64,000 bases of DNA from Algorimicrobium sediminis (GTDB lineage Bacteria; Bacteroidota; Bacteroidia; Flavobacteriales; Flavobacteriaceae). Made by a program: the position numbers and the translations under genes. The first letter of the stretch is position 1. Every line of letters begins with the position of its first letter. The notes beneath the pieces are model-generated. The model was not told the origin of the DNA. It ran no database searches and saw only the letters and a list, made by a program, of their open reading frames with translations. The stretch lies in contig NZ_JBHULS010000002.1 in the NCBI RefSeq assembly GCF_042684585.1, positions 1 to 64,000 on the forward strand. The letters are read 5' to 3'. This document shows positions 15,652 through 23,361 of the stretch, piece after piece.

Positions 15652-16452
15652 CTAACGTGCTACAAAAAACTCCATTACAAAAATAAAAATGGCCATTACG
15701 AATATGAAATACCCAAAACCTCTTTTAAGTTTCTTGCCATCTATAAAATTACCCAGATAGCTTCCTACAAAAATCCCAACCAAGGAAATGGCGGTAAATG
15801 TGAGAAGAAAACGCCAATCGATGGTCATAGTTAAAGCATCGCCCAGAAAAAACCCAGACAACGCATTCATGGCTATAATGATTAACGATGTAGCTACGGC
15901 CACTTTCATTTCTACCCGAGCCAGTAACACTAATGCAGGAATTATTAAAAAACCGCCGCCTGCGCCAATCATACCTGTTATAATGCCTATAGAAATACCT
16001 TGGGTAACAATAAGACTGTAATTATATGCTGTTGGCGAAGCATTTACTTCTAGTTTTTTATTTTGAAGCATGGATAAAGCTGCCGGAATCATTAAAACAG
16101 AAAACAAGCCAAACATAGCCATACGCCGTGTAAACTGAAAACTCGCTACTGAAAACAACACATCGGGTAATGCGGGCACTACAAAGTGCCTTACAAATGA
16201 AATTCCTAAAATAGCCGGAATACCAAATACAAAAGCTGTACGCCAATCTACCAAGCCTTTTTTGTGTTTTTTTAAACCACCAACTAGTGCGCTTGTACCC
16301 ACTATAAACAGGGAGTAGGCTGTAGCCACTTTTTCGTCCACAGAGAATAAATAAGCCAAAACGGGCACTGCTAAAATGGAACCACCACCACCTATTAAGC
16401 CTAAAACAACACCAATAAACAAAGCACTAGTATATCCTAAAATTTCTAACAT
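15652..16452 (-). CDS. TauE/SafE-family sulfite/anion exporter
   Basis: A 266-residue polytopic membrane protein with the two-fold family pattern: GVVLGLIGGGGSILAVPVL near residue 16 and GMIGAGGGFLIIPALVLLA near 160, each in a hydrophobic half with about four helices. TauE/SafE proteins export sulfite or sulfoacetate, or move other sulfur anions. Here it most likely exports the sulfite or thiosulfate made by the neighbouring persulfide dioxygenase-like protein; the direction of transport is inferred. It has its own promoter with dyad site 4. Confidence 0.9.
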   Translation of the reverse strand: MLEILGYTSALFIGVVLGLIGGGGSILAVPVLAYLFSVDEKVATAYSLFIVGTSALVGGLKKHKKGLVDWRTAFVFGIPAILGISFVRHFVVPALPDVLFSVASFQFTRRMAMFGLFSVLMIPAALSMLQNKKLEVNASPTAYNYSLIVTQGISIGIITGMIGAGGGFLIIPALVLLARVEMKVAVATSLIIIAMNALSGFFLGDALTMTIDWRFLLTFTAISLVGIFVGSYLGNFIDGKKLKRGFGYFIFVMAIFIFVMEFFVAR

Positions 16453-16481
16453 GCTATTAAATTAAATGTCTTTAAACAAAA

Positions 16482-16525
16482 CAAAAGTATGTTTTAATTT
16501 TAACTATTACCGTAACTATTGCTAC
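16482..16525 (-). promoter_or_regulatory. Operator site 4 with -7 element
   Basis: GTAACTATTGCTAC (16512-16525, one mismatch to the dyad) is centred exactly 33 bp upstream of TACTTTTG on the - strand (16482-16489), an exact TAnnTTTG. The predicted transcript start is near 16478, about 26 nt before the TauE/SafE ATG. Confidence 0.7.
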
Positions 16526-16532
16526 AGACTTG

Positions 16533-17165
16533 CTAGGCTTGCTTTAGAATAATGTGGTTTCTGTTTAATTGCACCTTGCCCATATTTTCTAGTTTTTTAA
16601 GCAATCGGGAAATAACAACCCGCGACGTGTGCAACTCGTAAGCAATTTCCTGATGTGTGGCGTAAATTATATGATCTTCTGAAACACGTGCTTTTTCATG
16701 AAGGTATTTTAGCAAACGGGCATCCATTTTTAAAAATGCAATACTATCAATGGTATCCAACATTTCGTTTAAACGACTGTGATAACTTTCAAACACAAAG
16801 TTGCGCCAACTTTTGTATTTAGCAGACCATTCTTCCATTTTCTCAATAGGAATCATAATTAATTGCGCATCTGTTTCGGCAATGGCGCGCACTTCACTTT
16901 TGGTTTGGCCTAAACAACATGTTAAGGTCATGGCACAGGTATCGCCTTTTTCCAAAAAATAAAGCAACAATTCATCGCCGTCGTTATCTTGGCGTAAAAT
17001 TTTAATGGCACCTGTTAGTAGCAAGGGCATGGATTTCACGTAGGAGCCTATTTCAATTAGCACAGCACCTTCACGCACTGTTTTATAAACACCTACCTGA
17101 CTTATTTCGTCAAGCAATTCATTATCAAAAAAATGACCGTAATTAGCTACTAATTCTTCCTTCAT
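16533..17165 (-). CDS. Crp/Fnr-family transcription regulator
   Basis: The ATG at 17165 (MKEELVANYG) is the natural start; the open frame upstream is not protein-like. It has a cyclic-nucleotide-binding-type beta-roll (about 20-120) and a C-terminal winged helix with ATHQEIAYELHTSRVVISRL. The four-Cys N-terminal cluster of true Fnr is absent. Three Cys (77, 83, 84; CAMTLTCCLG) sit in the beta-roll and could serve as a thiol or sulfane-sulfur sensor, which is inference. It is transcribed towards the sulfide cluster, so it is the obvious candidate for binding the GTAAC-N4-GTTAC dyads. A degenerate half-match at 17212-17224 is too poor to claim autoregulation. Confidence 0.9.
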   Translation of the reverse strand: MKEELVANYGHFFDNELLDEISQVGVYKTVREGAVLIEIGSYVKSMPLLLTGAIKILRQDNDGDELLLYFLEKGDTCAMTLTCCLGQTKSEVRAIAETDAQLIMIPIEKMEEWSAKYKSWRNFVFESYHSRLNEMLDTIDSIAFLKMDARLLKYLHEKARVSEDHIIYATHQEIAYELHTSRVVISRLLKKLENMGKVQLNRNHIILKQA

Positions 17166-17309
17166 ATCAGTACAGTTTGAAAGTGCAATATAAGTAATTT
17201 GCGCTGTTTTAGTAACCCACTTACAGGCTTGTTTTATGTAAATTTTAATATAATTTTCCAACAGAAACCTGTATCTTTCAATTTTACATAAATCCTTAAT
17301 TACACAAGC

Positions 17310-17645
17310 ATGCAAAAAACCTATTACGACCCAGCCGATTTAAAAAAATTTGGAAAAATATCGGAATGGAATGAAACTCTTGGCGCTAAATTTTTTGATT
17401 ACTACGGAAAAGTTTTTGAAGAGGGTGCGTTATCTGAACGCGAAAAATCGCTTATCGCACTTGCCGTGGCACACACCATTCAGTGCCCGTATTGTATAGA
17501 TGCCTACACAGGCGATGGCTTACAACGCGGTATTACTAAAGAAGAAATGATGGAAGCACTACACGTGGCTGCAGCTATAAGAGGAGGCGCTAGTTTGGTG
17601 CATGGCGTGCAAATGATGAATAAAGTAAAAAAGCTAGACATGTAA
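17310..17645 (+). CDS. Carboxymuconolactone decarboxylase/AhpD-like protein of arsenosugar clusters
   Basis: A 111-residue all-helical CMD/AhpD-family protein with the redox pair CPYC (59-62) in AVAHTIQCPYCIDAYT. The His that follows the CxxC in AhpD is replaced by Tyr66. Close relatives are encoded next to ArsS and ArsM and are annotated as arsenosugar biosynthesis-associated peroxidase-like proteins. It begins the + strand arsenosugar cluster, divergent from the Crp/Fnr gene across 144 bp, and is followed by arsS after 92 bp. Its exact reaction is not established. Confidence 0.85.
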   Translation: MQKTYYDPADLKKFGKISEWNETLGAKFFDYYGKVFEEGALSEREKSLIALAVAHTIQCPYCIDAYTGDGLQRGITKEEMMEALHVAAAIRGGASLVHGVQMMNKVKKLDM

Positions 17646-17737
17646 GCATGTTTAAAACATAATCCGAACTCCGTAAAACAAACTTATGACAGCTTGTTAA
17701 CCCGCAACAAGGGCTAACACGTGTAAGCCTAACAATT

Positions 17738-18793
17738 ATGATTAAATCCTTAAAGCAACGCGAAAACGCTTTAGCAGATAGTAAGCGCCAACTAGACATT
17801 CTGTCTGGTGGTATTTTTAAATCGGGCGAATTACCAACGTTTAGAAGCAAACTTTCTGAAACCAACCAGTTTCCTTTAAAGGCGAAACCGCTAGAAGTTT
17901 TACAAATTAATGTCGGTTACATGTGCAATCAGGTGTGTACACATTGCCACGTGGATGCTGGCCCAGACCGCAAAGAAATTATGACCAAGGAAACCATGCT
18001 GCACTGTTTGGATGTCATAAAAACCACCAAAGCACATACCTTGGATTTAACCGGTGGCGCACCAGAAATGAATCCGAATTTTCGGTGGTTTGTAGCAGAG
18101 GCATCCAAAGCTGGTATTACAGATTTTATAGTTAGATCCAACCTAACCATCCTAAGAGCCAATAAAAAATACCACGATTTACCCGATTTTTTTAAAACAT
18201 ACAACGTGCATGTAGTAAGCTCCATGCCGCACTGGACAAAAGGAAAAACAGATAAGCAACGTGGCGATGGGGTTTTTGCTAAATCTATTGAAGCTTTAAA
18301 GGCGCTTAACGCAGTTGGCTATGGTATGCCCGGCAGCACCTTGCGTTTGGATTTAGTTTACAATCCGTCGGGTGCCTTTTTACCAGGCAACCAAACAGCG
18401 ATGGAAAAAGACTTTAAAAAAGCACTTTTGGACGATTTTAACATCCAATTTCATAACCTATTTGCGATAACCAATTTGCCCATATCGCGATTTTTAGATT
18501 ATTTAATTGCCTCCGAAAACTACGAGGATTACATGTACAGTTTAGTGGAAGCTTACAACCCCTTGGCCGTAAAAAATGTTATGTGTACCAATACGCTTTC
18601 CGTAAGTTGGGATGGCTTTTTGTACGACTGCGATTTTAACCAAATGCTGCAGCTCCCCGTAAACAGCCCCTTAAAACATATTTCAGACTATCAGGCCGAA
18701 TTATTGGAAGGACGTAACATTGTTATTTCGCAACATTGCTATGGCTGTACCGCTGGGTCCGGAAGTAGTTGTCAAGGTTCGGTGGTGAGCTAA
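17738..18793 (+). CDS. arsS: Arsenosugar biosynthesis radical SAM protein ArsS
   Basis: The radical SAM cluster motif CNQVCTHC supplies Cys63, Cys67 and Cys70, and GGAPEM follows as the SAM-binding segment. The C-terminal region is Cys-rich (VMCTNTLSVSWDGFLYDCDF and HCYGCTAGSGSSC), as in the ArsS/radical SAM-Cys-rich family. ArsS is thought to join the adenosyl group of SAM to dimethylarsenite, giving a 5'-dimethylarsinoyl nucleoside. The full set of partners (ArsM, nucleoside phosphorylase, two glycosyltransferases) lies just downstream. Length (351 residues) is normal. Confidence 0.93.
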   Translation: MIKSLKQRENALADSKRQLDILSGGIFKSGELPTFRSKLSETNQFPLKAKPLEVLQINVGYMCNQVCTHCHVDAGPDRKEIMTKETMLHCLDVIKTTKAHTLDLTGGAPEMNPNFRWFVAEASKAGITDFIVRSNLTILRANKKYHDLPDFFKTYNVHVVSSMPHWTKGKTDKQRGDGVFAKSIEALKALNAVGYGMPGSTLRLDLVYNPSGAFLPGNQTAMEKDFKKALLDDFNIQFHNLFAITNLPISRFLDYLIASENYEDYMYSLVEAYNPLAVKNVMCTNTLSVSWDGFLYDCDFNQMLQLPVNSPLKHISDYQAELLEGRNIVISQHCYGCTAGSGSSCQGSVVS

Positions 18794-18813
18794 AAAACAC
18801 GAACAATTTTACT

Positions 18814-19317
18814 ATGTTACACAAAATTAGTTTGCTTTTATTTATAGGTATCAGTTTTCAAAATAGTTGGAGTCAGGATTCGTTGGCGCAACTTTTAAGC
18901 ACATACAATAAACAAAATATTCCGTACTGGACTGTTCAAGAATTAGCGCAAGCAGAAAAAAAAACCTTTCACCTTTTGGATGCTAGGGAACCAGAAGAAT
19001 TTTCGGTAAGCCATATAAAAAACGCGCTATATGTAGGCTACACGGATTTTAACAGCAATCGTATTTTAAAAACTATTCCCCGAAAAACAGATACCCTTGT
19101 AGTTTATTGTTCCTTGGGCGTTAGGTCTGAAAAAATAGCTCAGAAACTCAAAAAGGCGGGTTATACAACTGTTTACAACCTGTACGGCGGTATATTTGAA
19201 TGGAAAAACAATAACAACCCTGTTTACAATTTACACAATAAACAAACAGACAGCGTGCATGCTTTTTCCAAAAGTTGGAGCACTTGGTTAAAAAACGGTA
19301 TAAAGGTATACAATTAA
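18814..19317 (+). CDS. Exported rhodanese-like protein in the arsenosugar cluster
   Basis: The ATG at 18814 begins a clear signal peptide (LLLFIGISFQNSWSQ); an earlier in-frame start at 18769 would overlap arsS. One rhodanese domain covers about 40-130, with HLLDAREPEEFSVSHI and the active loop CSLGVR. It lies 20 bp after arsS. A periplasmic rhodanese inside an arsenosugar operon suggests sulfur chemistry near arsenicals, for example thio-arsenosugar formation or thiol protection; this is speculation. Confidence 0.85.
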   Translation: MLHKISLLLFIGISFQNSWSQDSLAQLLSTYNKQNIPYWTVQELAQAEKKTFHLLDAREPEEFSVSHIKNALYVGYTDFNSNRILKTIPRKTDTLVVYCSLGVRSEKIAQKLKKAGYTTVYNLYGGIFEWKNNNNPVYNLHNKQTDSVHAFSKSWSTWLKNGIKVYN

Positions 19318-19326
19318 CAAACTGGG

Positions 19327-20004
19327 ATGGCAATACGTTCAAAATTTACGCACAACAAAAACCAAGAAGAAACTGCAAGTTTCTATTTTAGGGCATCTAA
19401 AAATGCTTTGATTATTTTTACCAGAAATCCGGAATTAGGTAAATGTAAAACCCGCCTAGCCAAAACAGTTGGCAACGAAGCCGCTCTAGAAATATACAAA
19501 CACCTTTTGCAACATACCGCAACAGTAGCCAAACAAGTAGAGGCTGACCGTTTCGTATTTTATTCTGAAGATATTACGGAGACTGATATGTGGGATTCAA
19601 AATACTTCATAAAAAAAACACAAAAAGGCCCTAATTTAGGAGCACGAATGGAACATGCTTTTGCTGAAATTTTGGAATTGGGTTATGAAAAAGTACTTAT
19701 TATAGGCAGCGATTTATTAGACATAACGGCGCGCACTATCGCTGAAGGATTTCAAAAATTAAACCAATACGACTATGTTTTTGGTCCAGCGGCAGACGGC
19801 GGTTATTATTTACTAGGCATGAAAACATTACACCCTAAAGTATTTAAAAACAAAGCTTGGAGTACGAAATCGGTAGGAACAGATACCCTTACCGATTTAA
19901 AAAACGAATCGGTTTACCTGTTACAAACATTAAATGATATTGATACCTTTGACGATATTAAGGGTATTGAACCACTAAAAAAATATTACCAAAATCATGA
20001 TTAA
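19327..20004 (+). CDS. Arsenosugar-cluster glycosyltransferase (TIGR04282/DUF2064 type)
   Basis: A GT-A-fold nucleotidyl/glycosyltransferase related to DUF2064: LIIFTRNPELGKCKTRLA near residue 30 binds the nucleotide, VLIIGSDLLD is the metal-binding strand and FGPAADGGYYLLGM is the family signature. The first 25 residues are a non-conserved extension, so a later start is possible. Proteins of this family co-occur with ArsM and ArsS. It probably adds or transfers a sugar or glycerol part during arsenosugar assembly. Its end overlaps the next gene by 8 bp. Confidence 0.85.
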   Translation: MAIRSKFTHNKNQEETASFYFRASKNALIIFTRNPELGKCKTRLAKTVGNEAALEIYKHLLQHTATVAKQVEADRFVFYSEDITETDMWDSKYFIKKTQKGPNLGARMEHAFAEILELGYEKVLIIGSDLLDITARTIAEGFQKLNQYDYVFGPAADGGYYLLGMKTLHPKVFKNKAWSTKSVGTDTLTDLKNESVYLLQTLNDIDTFDDIKGIEPLKKYYQNHD

Positions 20005-20809
20005 ATTAATTAAAGAAACCACAGAATACCTTCAAAGCAAAGGATTTGAAAGTCCAGAACTAGGCATAATTTTGGGTACTGGTTTAGGCAAATTACTAAA
20101 CGATATCGATATAATTGCTGAAGTAAGCTACAACCATATTCCAAATTTCCCAACCGCTACGGTGGAGTTCCATAAAGGCAAACTAATTTATGGTAATTTA
20201 TCCGGGAAAAAAGTGGTGGTCATGCAGGGACGCTTTCATATTTACGAAGGTTACTCGCTACAAGATGTTACGTACCCGGTTCGGGTTATGAAGCAGTTAG
20301 GCGTAGAAACGTTGCTAGTTTCCAACGCCTCTGGCGCTGTTAATTTGAATTTCAAAAAAGGTGAATTAATGTTAATAGAGGACCATATTAATCTGCAAGG
20401 CAGTTCGCCTTTAGCCTTTAGAGGTGTGGAATTATTAGGGGAACGCTTTACTGATATGAGTGCACCTTACGATGCCGGTATTAATGCTAAATTTGAAACC
20501 ATAGCTAAAAAAGAAGGTATTAATTTACACAAAGGCGTGTATGCAAGTGTGGTTGGTCCGCAGCTTGAAACACGTGCCGAATACAGAATGCTTAAAATTA
20601 TTGGTGCAGACGCTGTAGGTATGAGCACGGTTCCAGAAGTTATTGTAGCCAATCATTTAAACTTAAAAGTAGCAGCCGTATCTGTTTTAACCGATGAATG
20701 CAATCCCGATAATCTAAAACCTGTCGATATCTCGGAAATTATAGAAATGGCTGGTAAAGCAGAACCGCAAATGATAACCCTTTTTAAAGAACTTATAAAA
20801 AGTTTATAA
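19997..20809 (+). CDS. Purine nucleoside phosphorylase
   Basis: A 270-residue trimeric-type PNP with LGIILGTGLGKL (phosphate site), FPTATVEFHKG, GRFHIYEGY, SNASGAVNL, VGPQLETRAEYRML and VGMSTVPEVIVA. The enzyme splits purine nucleosides with phosphate. Here it overlaps the glycosyltransferase gene and precedes arsM, so it may remove adenine from the 5'-dimethylarsinoyl adenosine made by ArsS. A general purine-salvage role is equally possible from sequence alone. Confidence 0.9.
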   Translation: MIKLIKETTEYLQSKGFESPELGIILGTGLGKLLNDIDIIAEVSYNHIPNFPTATVEFHKGKLIYGNLSGKKVVVMQGRFHIYEGYSLQDVTYPVRVMKQLGVETLLVSNASGAVNLNFKKGELMLIEDHINLQGSSPLAFRGVELLGERFTDMSAPYDAGINAKFETIAKKEGINLHKGVYASVVGPQLETRAEYRMLKIIGADAVGMSTVPEVIVANHLNLKVAAVSVLTDECNPDNLKPVDISEIIEMAGKAEPQMITLFKELIKSL

Positions 20810-20856
20810 ACACCCTAAGTATAACAAATCTAGTAGCAGAATTAATAAATAAACCT

Positions 20857-21828
20857 ATGAGCAATTATTTAAACACCACCCACGACGTTTACAAAGAGGC
20901 CGCATTAACGCCCGATGTTGGTTTGTGCTGCACAACCAACCCAATTTGGGAATTACCCGGATTAAAAATTCCAAAAATTATGCAGGACATGAATTACGGA
21001 TGCGGATCTACGGTACATGCACGCGATTTAACTAACAATCCAAAAATGTTATATGTAGGTGTTGGCGGTGGCATGGAACTGCTGCAGTTTGCCTATTTTA
21101 ACCGGCAAAAACACGGTGTAATTGGTATTGATGTGGTTGATGAAATGTTGGAAGCATCCCGCAAAAATTTTAAGGAAGCAGAAGCCCTTAACCCTTGGTT
21201 TAAAAGTGAATTTGTAGATCTAAAAAAAGGAGACGCACTAAACCTTCCCGTTCCAGATAATAGCATAGACGTAGCGGCACAAAACTGTTTGTTCAATATT
21301 TTTAAAACAGACGATTTAAAAAAAGCCCTTGCCGAAATGTACCGGGTGTTAAAACCACATGGCAAACTAGTTATGAGCGATCCCACCTGCGAGCAACCCA
21401 TGAATGAGACATTACGTAACGACGACAGGTTACGCGCACTTTGTTTAAGTGGAAGTTTACCTATTGCAGAATATGTAAAACTATTAACCGATGCCGGCTT
21501 TGGCACTATTGAAATTCGCGCCAGAAAACCGTATCGTGTTCTAGCGCCTAATCAGTACCCAACAGATGAATTAATTTACATTGAATCTATTGAAGTGGCT
21601 GCTATAAAAGATCCTATGCCGGCCGATGGTCCGTGTATCTTTACCGGAAAAGCAGCTATTTATTTTGGTAATGATGCCTTTTTTGATGATGAAGCCGGAC
21701 ATATTTTAGTTCAAAATCAGCCGCTAGCTATTTGCGATAAAACTGCCAAAGATTTGGCCAAACTAAACAGAGACGATATTTTTATAAGTTCATCTACTTT
21801 TCATTACGACGGCGGTGGGTGTTGTTAG
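20857..21828 (+). CDS. arsM: Arsenosugar biosynthesis arsenite methyltransferase ArsM
   Basis: A class I SAM methyltransferase with MLYVGVGGGMELLQF as motif I and LGIDVVDEM-like acidic strand (VIGIDVVDEM). Arsenic-binding Cys are prominent: GLCC (23-26), YGCGSTVH (48-55), Cys in QNCLFNIF and DPTCEQP, and a terminal GGGCC. The N-terminal and C-terminal parts match the arsenosugar-associated ArsM group rather than typical volatile-arsine ArsM. It methylates arsenite to the dimethyl form used by ArsS. A SAM-like metal-thiol mechanism is family knowledge. Confidence 0.9.
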   Translation: MSNYLNTTHDVYKEAALTPDVGLCCTTNPIWELPGLKIPKIMQDMNYGCGSTVHARDLTNNPKMLYVGVGGGMELLQFAYFNRQKHGVIGIDVVDEMLEASRKNFKEAEALNPWFKSEFVDLKKGDALNLPVPDNSIDVAAQNCLFNIFKTDDLKKALAEMYRVLKPHGKLVMSDPTCEQPMNETLRNDDRLRALCLSGSLPIAEYVKLLTDAGFGTIEIRARKPYRVLAPNQYPTDELIYIESIEVAAIKDPMPADGPCIFTGKAAIYFGNDAFFDDEAGHILVQNQPLAICDKTAKDLAKLNRDDIFISSSTFHYDGGGCC

Positions 21829-21846
21829 GCCATAAATACGAATAAA

Positions 21847-22560
21847 ATGACTAAAATTTCGGGTATTTATTTGTTGCTTTTTGCGCTATGCTTATGCACT
21901 TCTTTGCGCGCTCAAACAGTTAACCATGCTTATTTTTCAGAATTTTTACAACAATATGTTTCTCCAGAAGGGCAGGTAAACTACCAAGCTATTAGCGCAA
22001 ATAGTGCTGCACTTAACACCTACCTCAACGACTTTGTAAAGGTAGCGCCACAGGAAAATTGGTCAAAAAACGACACATTAGCATATTGGATTAATGCCTA
22101 TAATGCCTTTACTTTAAAGCTTATAATTAATAATTACCCATTAAAAAGTATAAAAGACATTAAAAACCCATGGGATATACAGTTTATCCCCATTAATGGT
22201 AAATTATGGTCTTTAAATGACATTGAACATAATGTATTAAGAAAAATGAACGAACCGCGCATTCATTTTGCTATAGTTTGCGCATCTGCTTCTTGCCCTA
22301 AATTATTAAATGAAGCCTATATGCCTAATAAAATGGAAGCACAACTAACGAAGGTTACTAAACAATTTCTTTCAGACACCACAAAAAACAGCATTGCTAC
22401 CAACCATTTAAAACTGTCTAAAATTTTTAAATGGTTTGCAGCAGATTTTAAAGAAAACGGAAGTCTTATTCCCTTTATAAACCGCTATACAAACGAAAAT
22501 ATTTCGGAACAAGCTACCATAAGTTATCAAAATTACAGTTGGGATTTAAATGGCCAATAA
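21847..22560 (+). CDS. Exported DUF547 protein
   Basis: A signal peptide (YLLLFALCLCTSLRAQ) is followed by a DUF547 domain with LAYWINAYNAFTLKLIINNYP, the NPWD motif, LNDIEHNVLR, PRIHFAIVCASASCPKL and HLKLSKIFKWFAADF. The Asn/Glu/His/Cys pattern resembles a papain-like or transglutaminase-like active site, but no function is proven. It is often found beside arsenosugar glycosyltransferases. It follows arsM by 18 bp and overlaps the next gene by 11 bp. Confidence 0.85.
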   Translation: MTKISGIYLLLFALCLCTSLRAQTVNHAYFSEFLQQYVSPEGQVNYQAISANSAALNTYLNDFVKVAPQENWSKNDTLAYWINAYNAFTLKLIINNYPLKSIKDIKNPWDIQFIPINGKLWSLNDIEHNVLRKMNEPRIHFAIVCASASCPKLLNEAYMPNKMEAQLTKVTKQFLSDTTKNSIATNHLKLSKIFKWFAADFKENGSLIPFINRYTNENISEQATISYQNYSWDLNGQ

Positions 22561-23251
22561 GCTTTCTATTATTATCCCTATGCTTAATGAAGCCGACAAT
22601 ATAGCTTCGGTTTTGGAGCATGTTATTACCAATTGTCAGCCTAACAATATAGCCAACATATTGGTGGTAGATGGTGGCAGTACAGATGGTTCGCAGGCCA
22701 TTGTAAAATCTTATTTTCAATATGGCGTAAAACTGCTTACATCGGAGAAAGGCCGCGCCAAACAAATGAATGTTGGTGCCGCTCATGCTACAGGTTCCGT
22801 TTTATACTTTTTACATGCCGACTCCTTTCCGCCTGCTAATTTTGATGCCTTAATCCTGAAAGAAGTACAAAAGGGCCATTTAGCTGGTTGTTTCCGTATG
22901 CAGTTTATAAGCAATCACTGGTGGCTTAAACTTGCTGGTTGGTTTACCCAATTTTCGTGGCGCGCCTGCCGTGGTGGCGACCAAAGTCAGTTTATTACCA
23001 AAACACTCTTTAACGACCTTGGTGGTTACGACACAAACTATATCATTTACGAAGACAATATTTTAATTAACCAACTATACGCTAGGAAGCAATTTACCGT
23101 AATTCCAAAAAAGATAAAAACATCTGCCAGACTATATGACAAGCATGGTGTGTGGAATTTACAATATCATTTTTGGATGATTTACATTAAAAAATGGCTT
23201 GGAGCCACCCCAAAACAACTACACCAATATTATAAAAAGCATATTTCCTAA
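22550..23251 (+). CDS. Arsenosugar-cluster GT2 glycosyltransferase (TIGR04283 type)
   Basis: A family-2 glycosyltransferase with LSIIIPMLNEADNI at the N-terminus, ILVVDGGSTDGS (nucleotide site), GRAKQMNVGAAHA, LYFLHADSFPP (DxD-like HAD) and RGGDQSQFI near the acceptor site. This short form of about 230 residues co-occurs with ArsM and ArsS. It probably transfers a sugar-derived or glycerol group in the last steps of arsenosugar formation. It closes the tight part of the operon; a gap of 110 bp follows. Confidence 0.87.
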   Translation: MANKLSIIIPMLNEADNIASVLEHVITNCQPNNIANILVVDGGSTDGSQAIVKSYFQYGVKLLTSEKGRAKQMNVGAAHATGSVLYFLHADSFPPANFDALILKEVQKGHLAGCFRMQFISNHWWLKLAGWFTQFSWRACRGGDQSQFITKTLFNDLGGYDTNYIIYEDNILINQLYARKQFTVIPKKIKTSARLYDKHGVWNLQYHFWMIYIKKWLGATPKQLHQYYKKHIS

Positions 23252-23322
23252 CCTAATTTGGCTACCTCTTCAGTTGTTAAAATTAAGATAATAATAGCTT
23301 AATAAAAATTAAAAAGCTAGTT

Positions 23323-23330
23323 TAGGTTTG
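23323..23330 (+). promoter_or_regulatory. Possible -7 promoter element
   Basis: TAGGTTTG matches the Bacteroidota -7 consensus TAnnTTTG exactly and lies 31 bp before the ATG at 23362. No convincing -33 element was identified. Confidence 0.4.
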
Positions 23331-23361
23331 CCTAGAAGTTATACATTTCCGCTATTAAATA

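Noticed and set aside
15628..15834. 68-codon + strand frame over the TauE/SafE gene end
   Set aside because: It is antisense to a well-supported membrane protein gene, and its start lies in the promoter of the MBL-rhodanese gene.
17212..17224. GTAACCCACTTAC as a fifth regulator site upstream of the Crp/Fnr gene
   Set aside because: The half-sites are 3 bp apart rather than 4, and no -7 element lies 33 bp away on either strand.
17690..17720. CTTGTT/AACAAG hairpin between the CMD and arsS genes
   Set aside because: No T run follows, so it is not a terminator, and one short stem is not enough to call a regulatory RNA.
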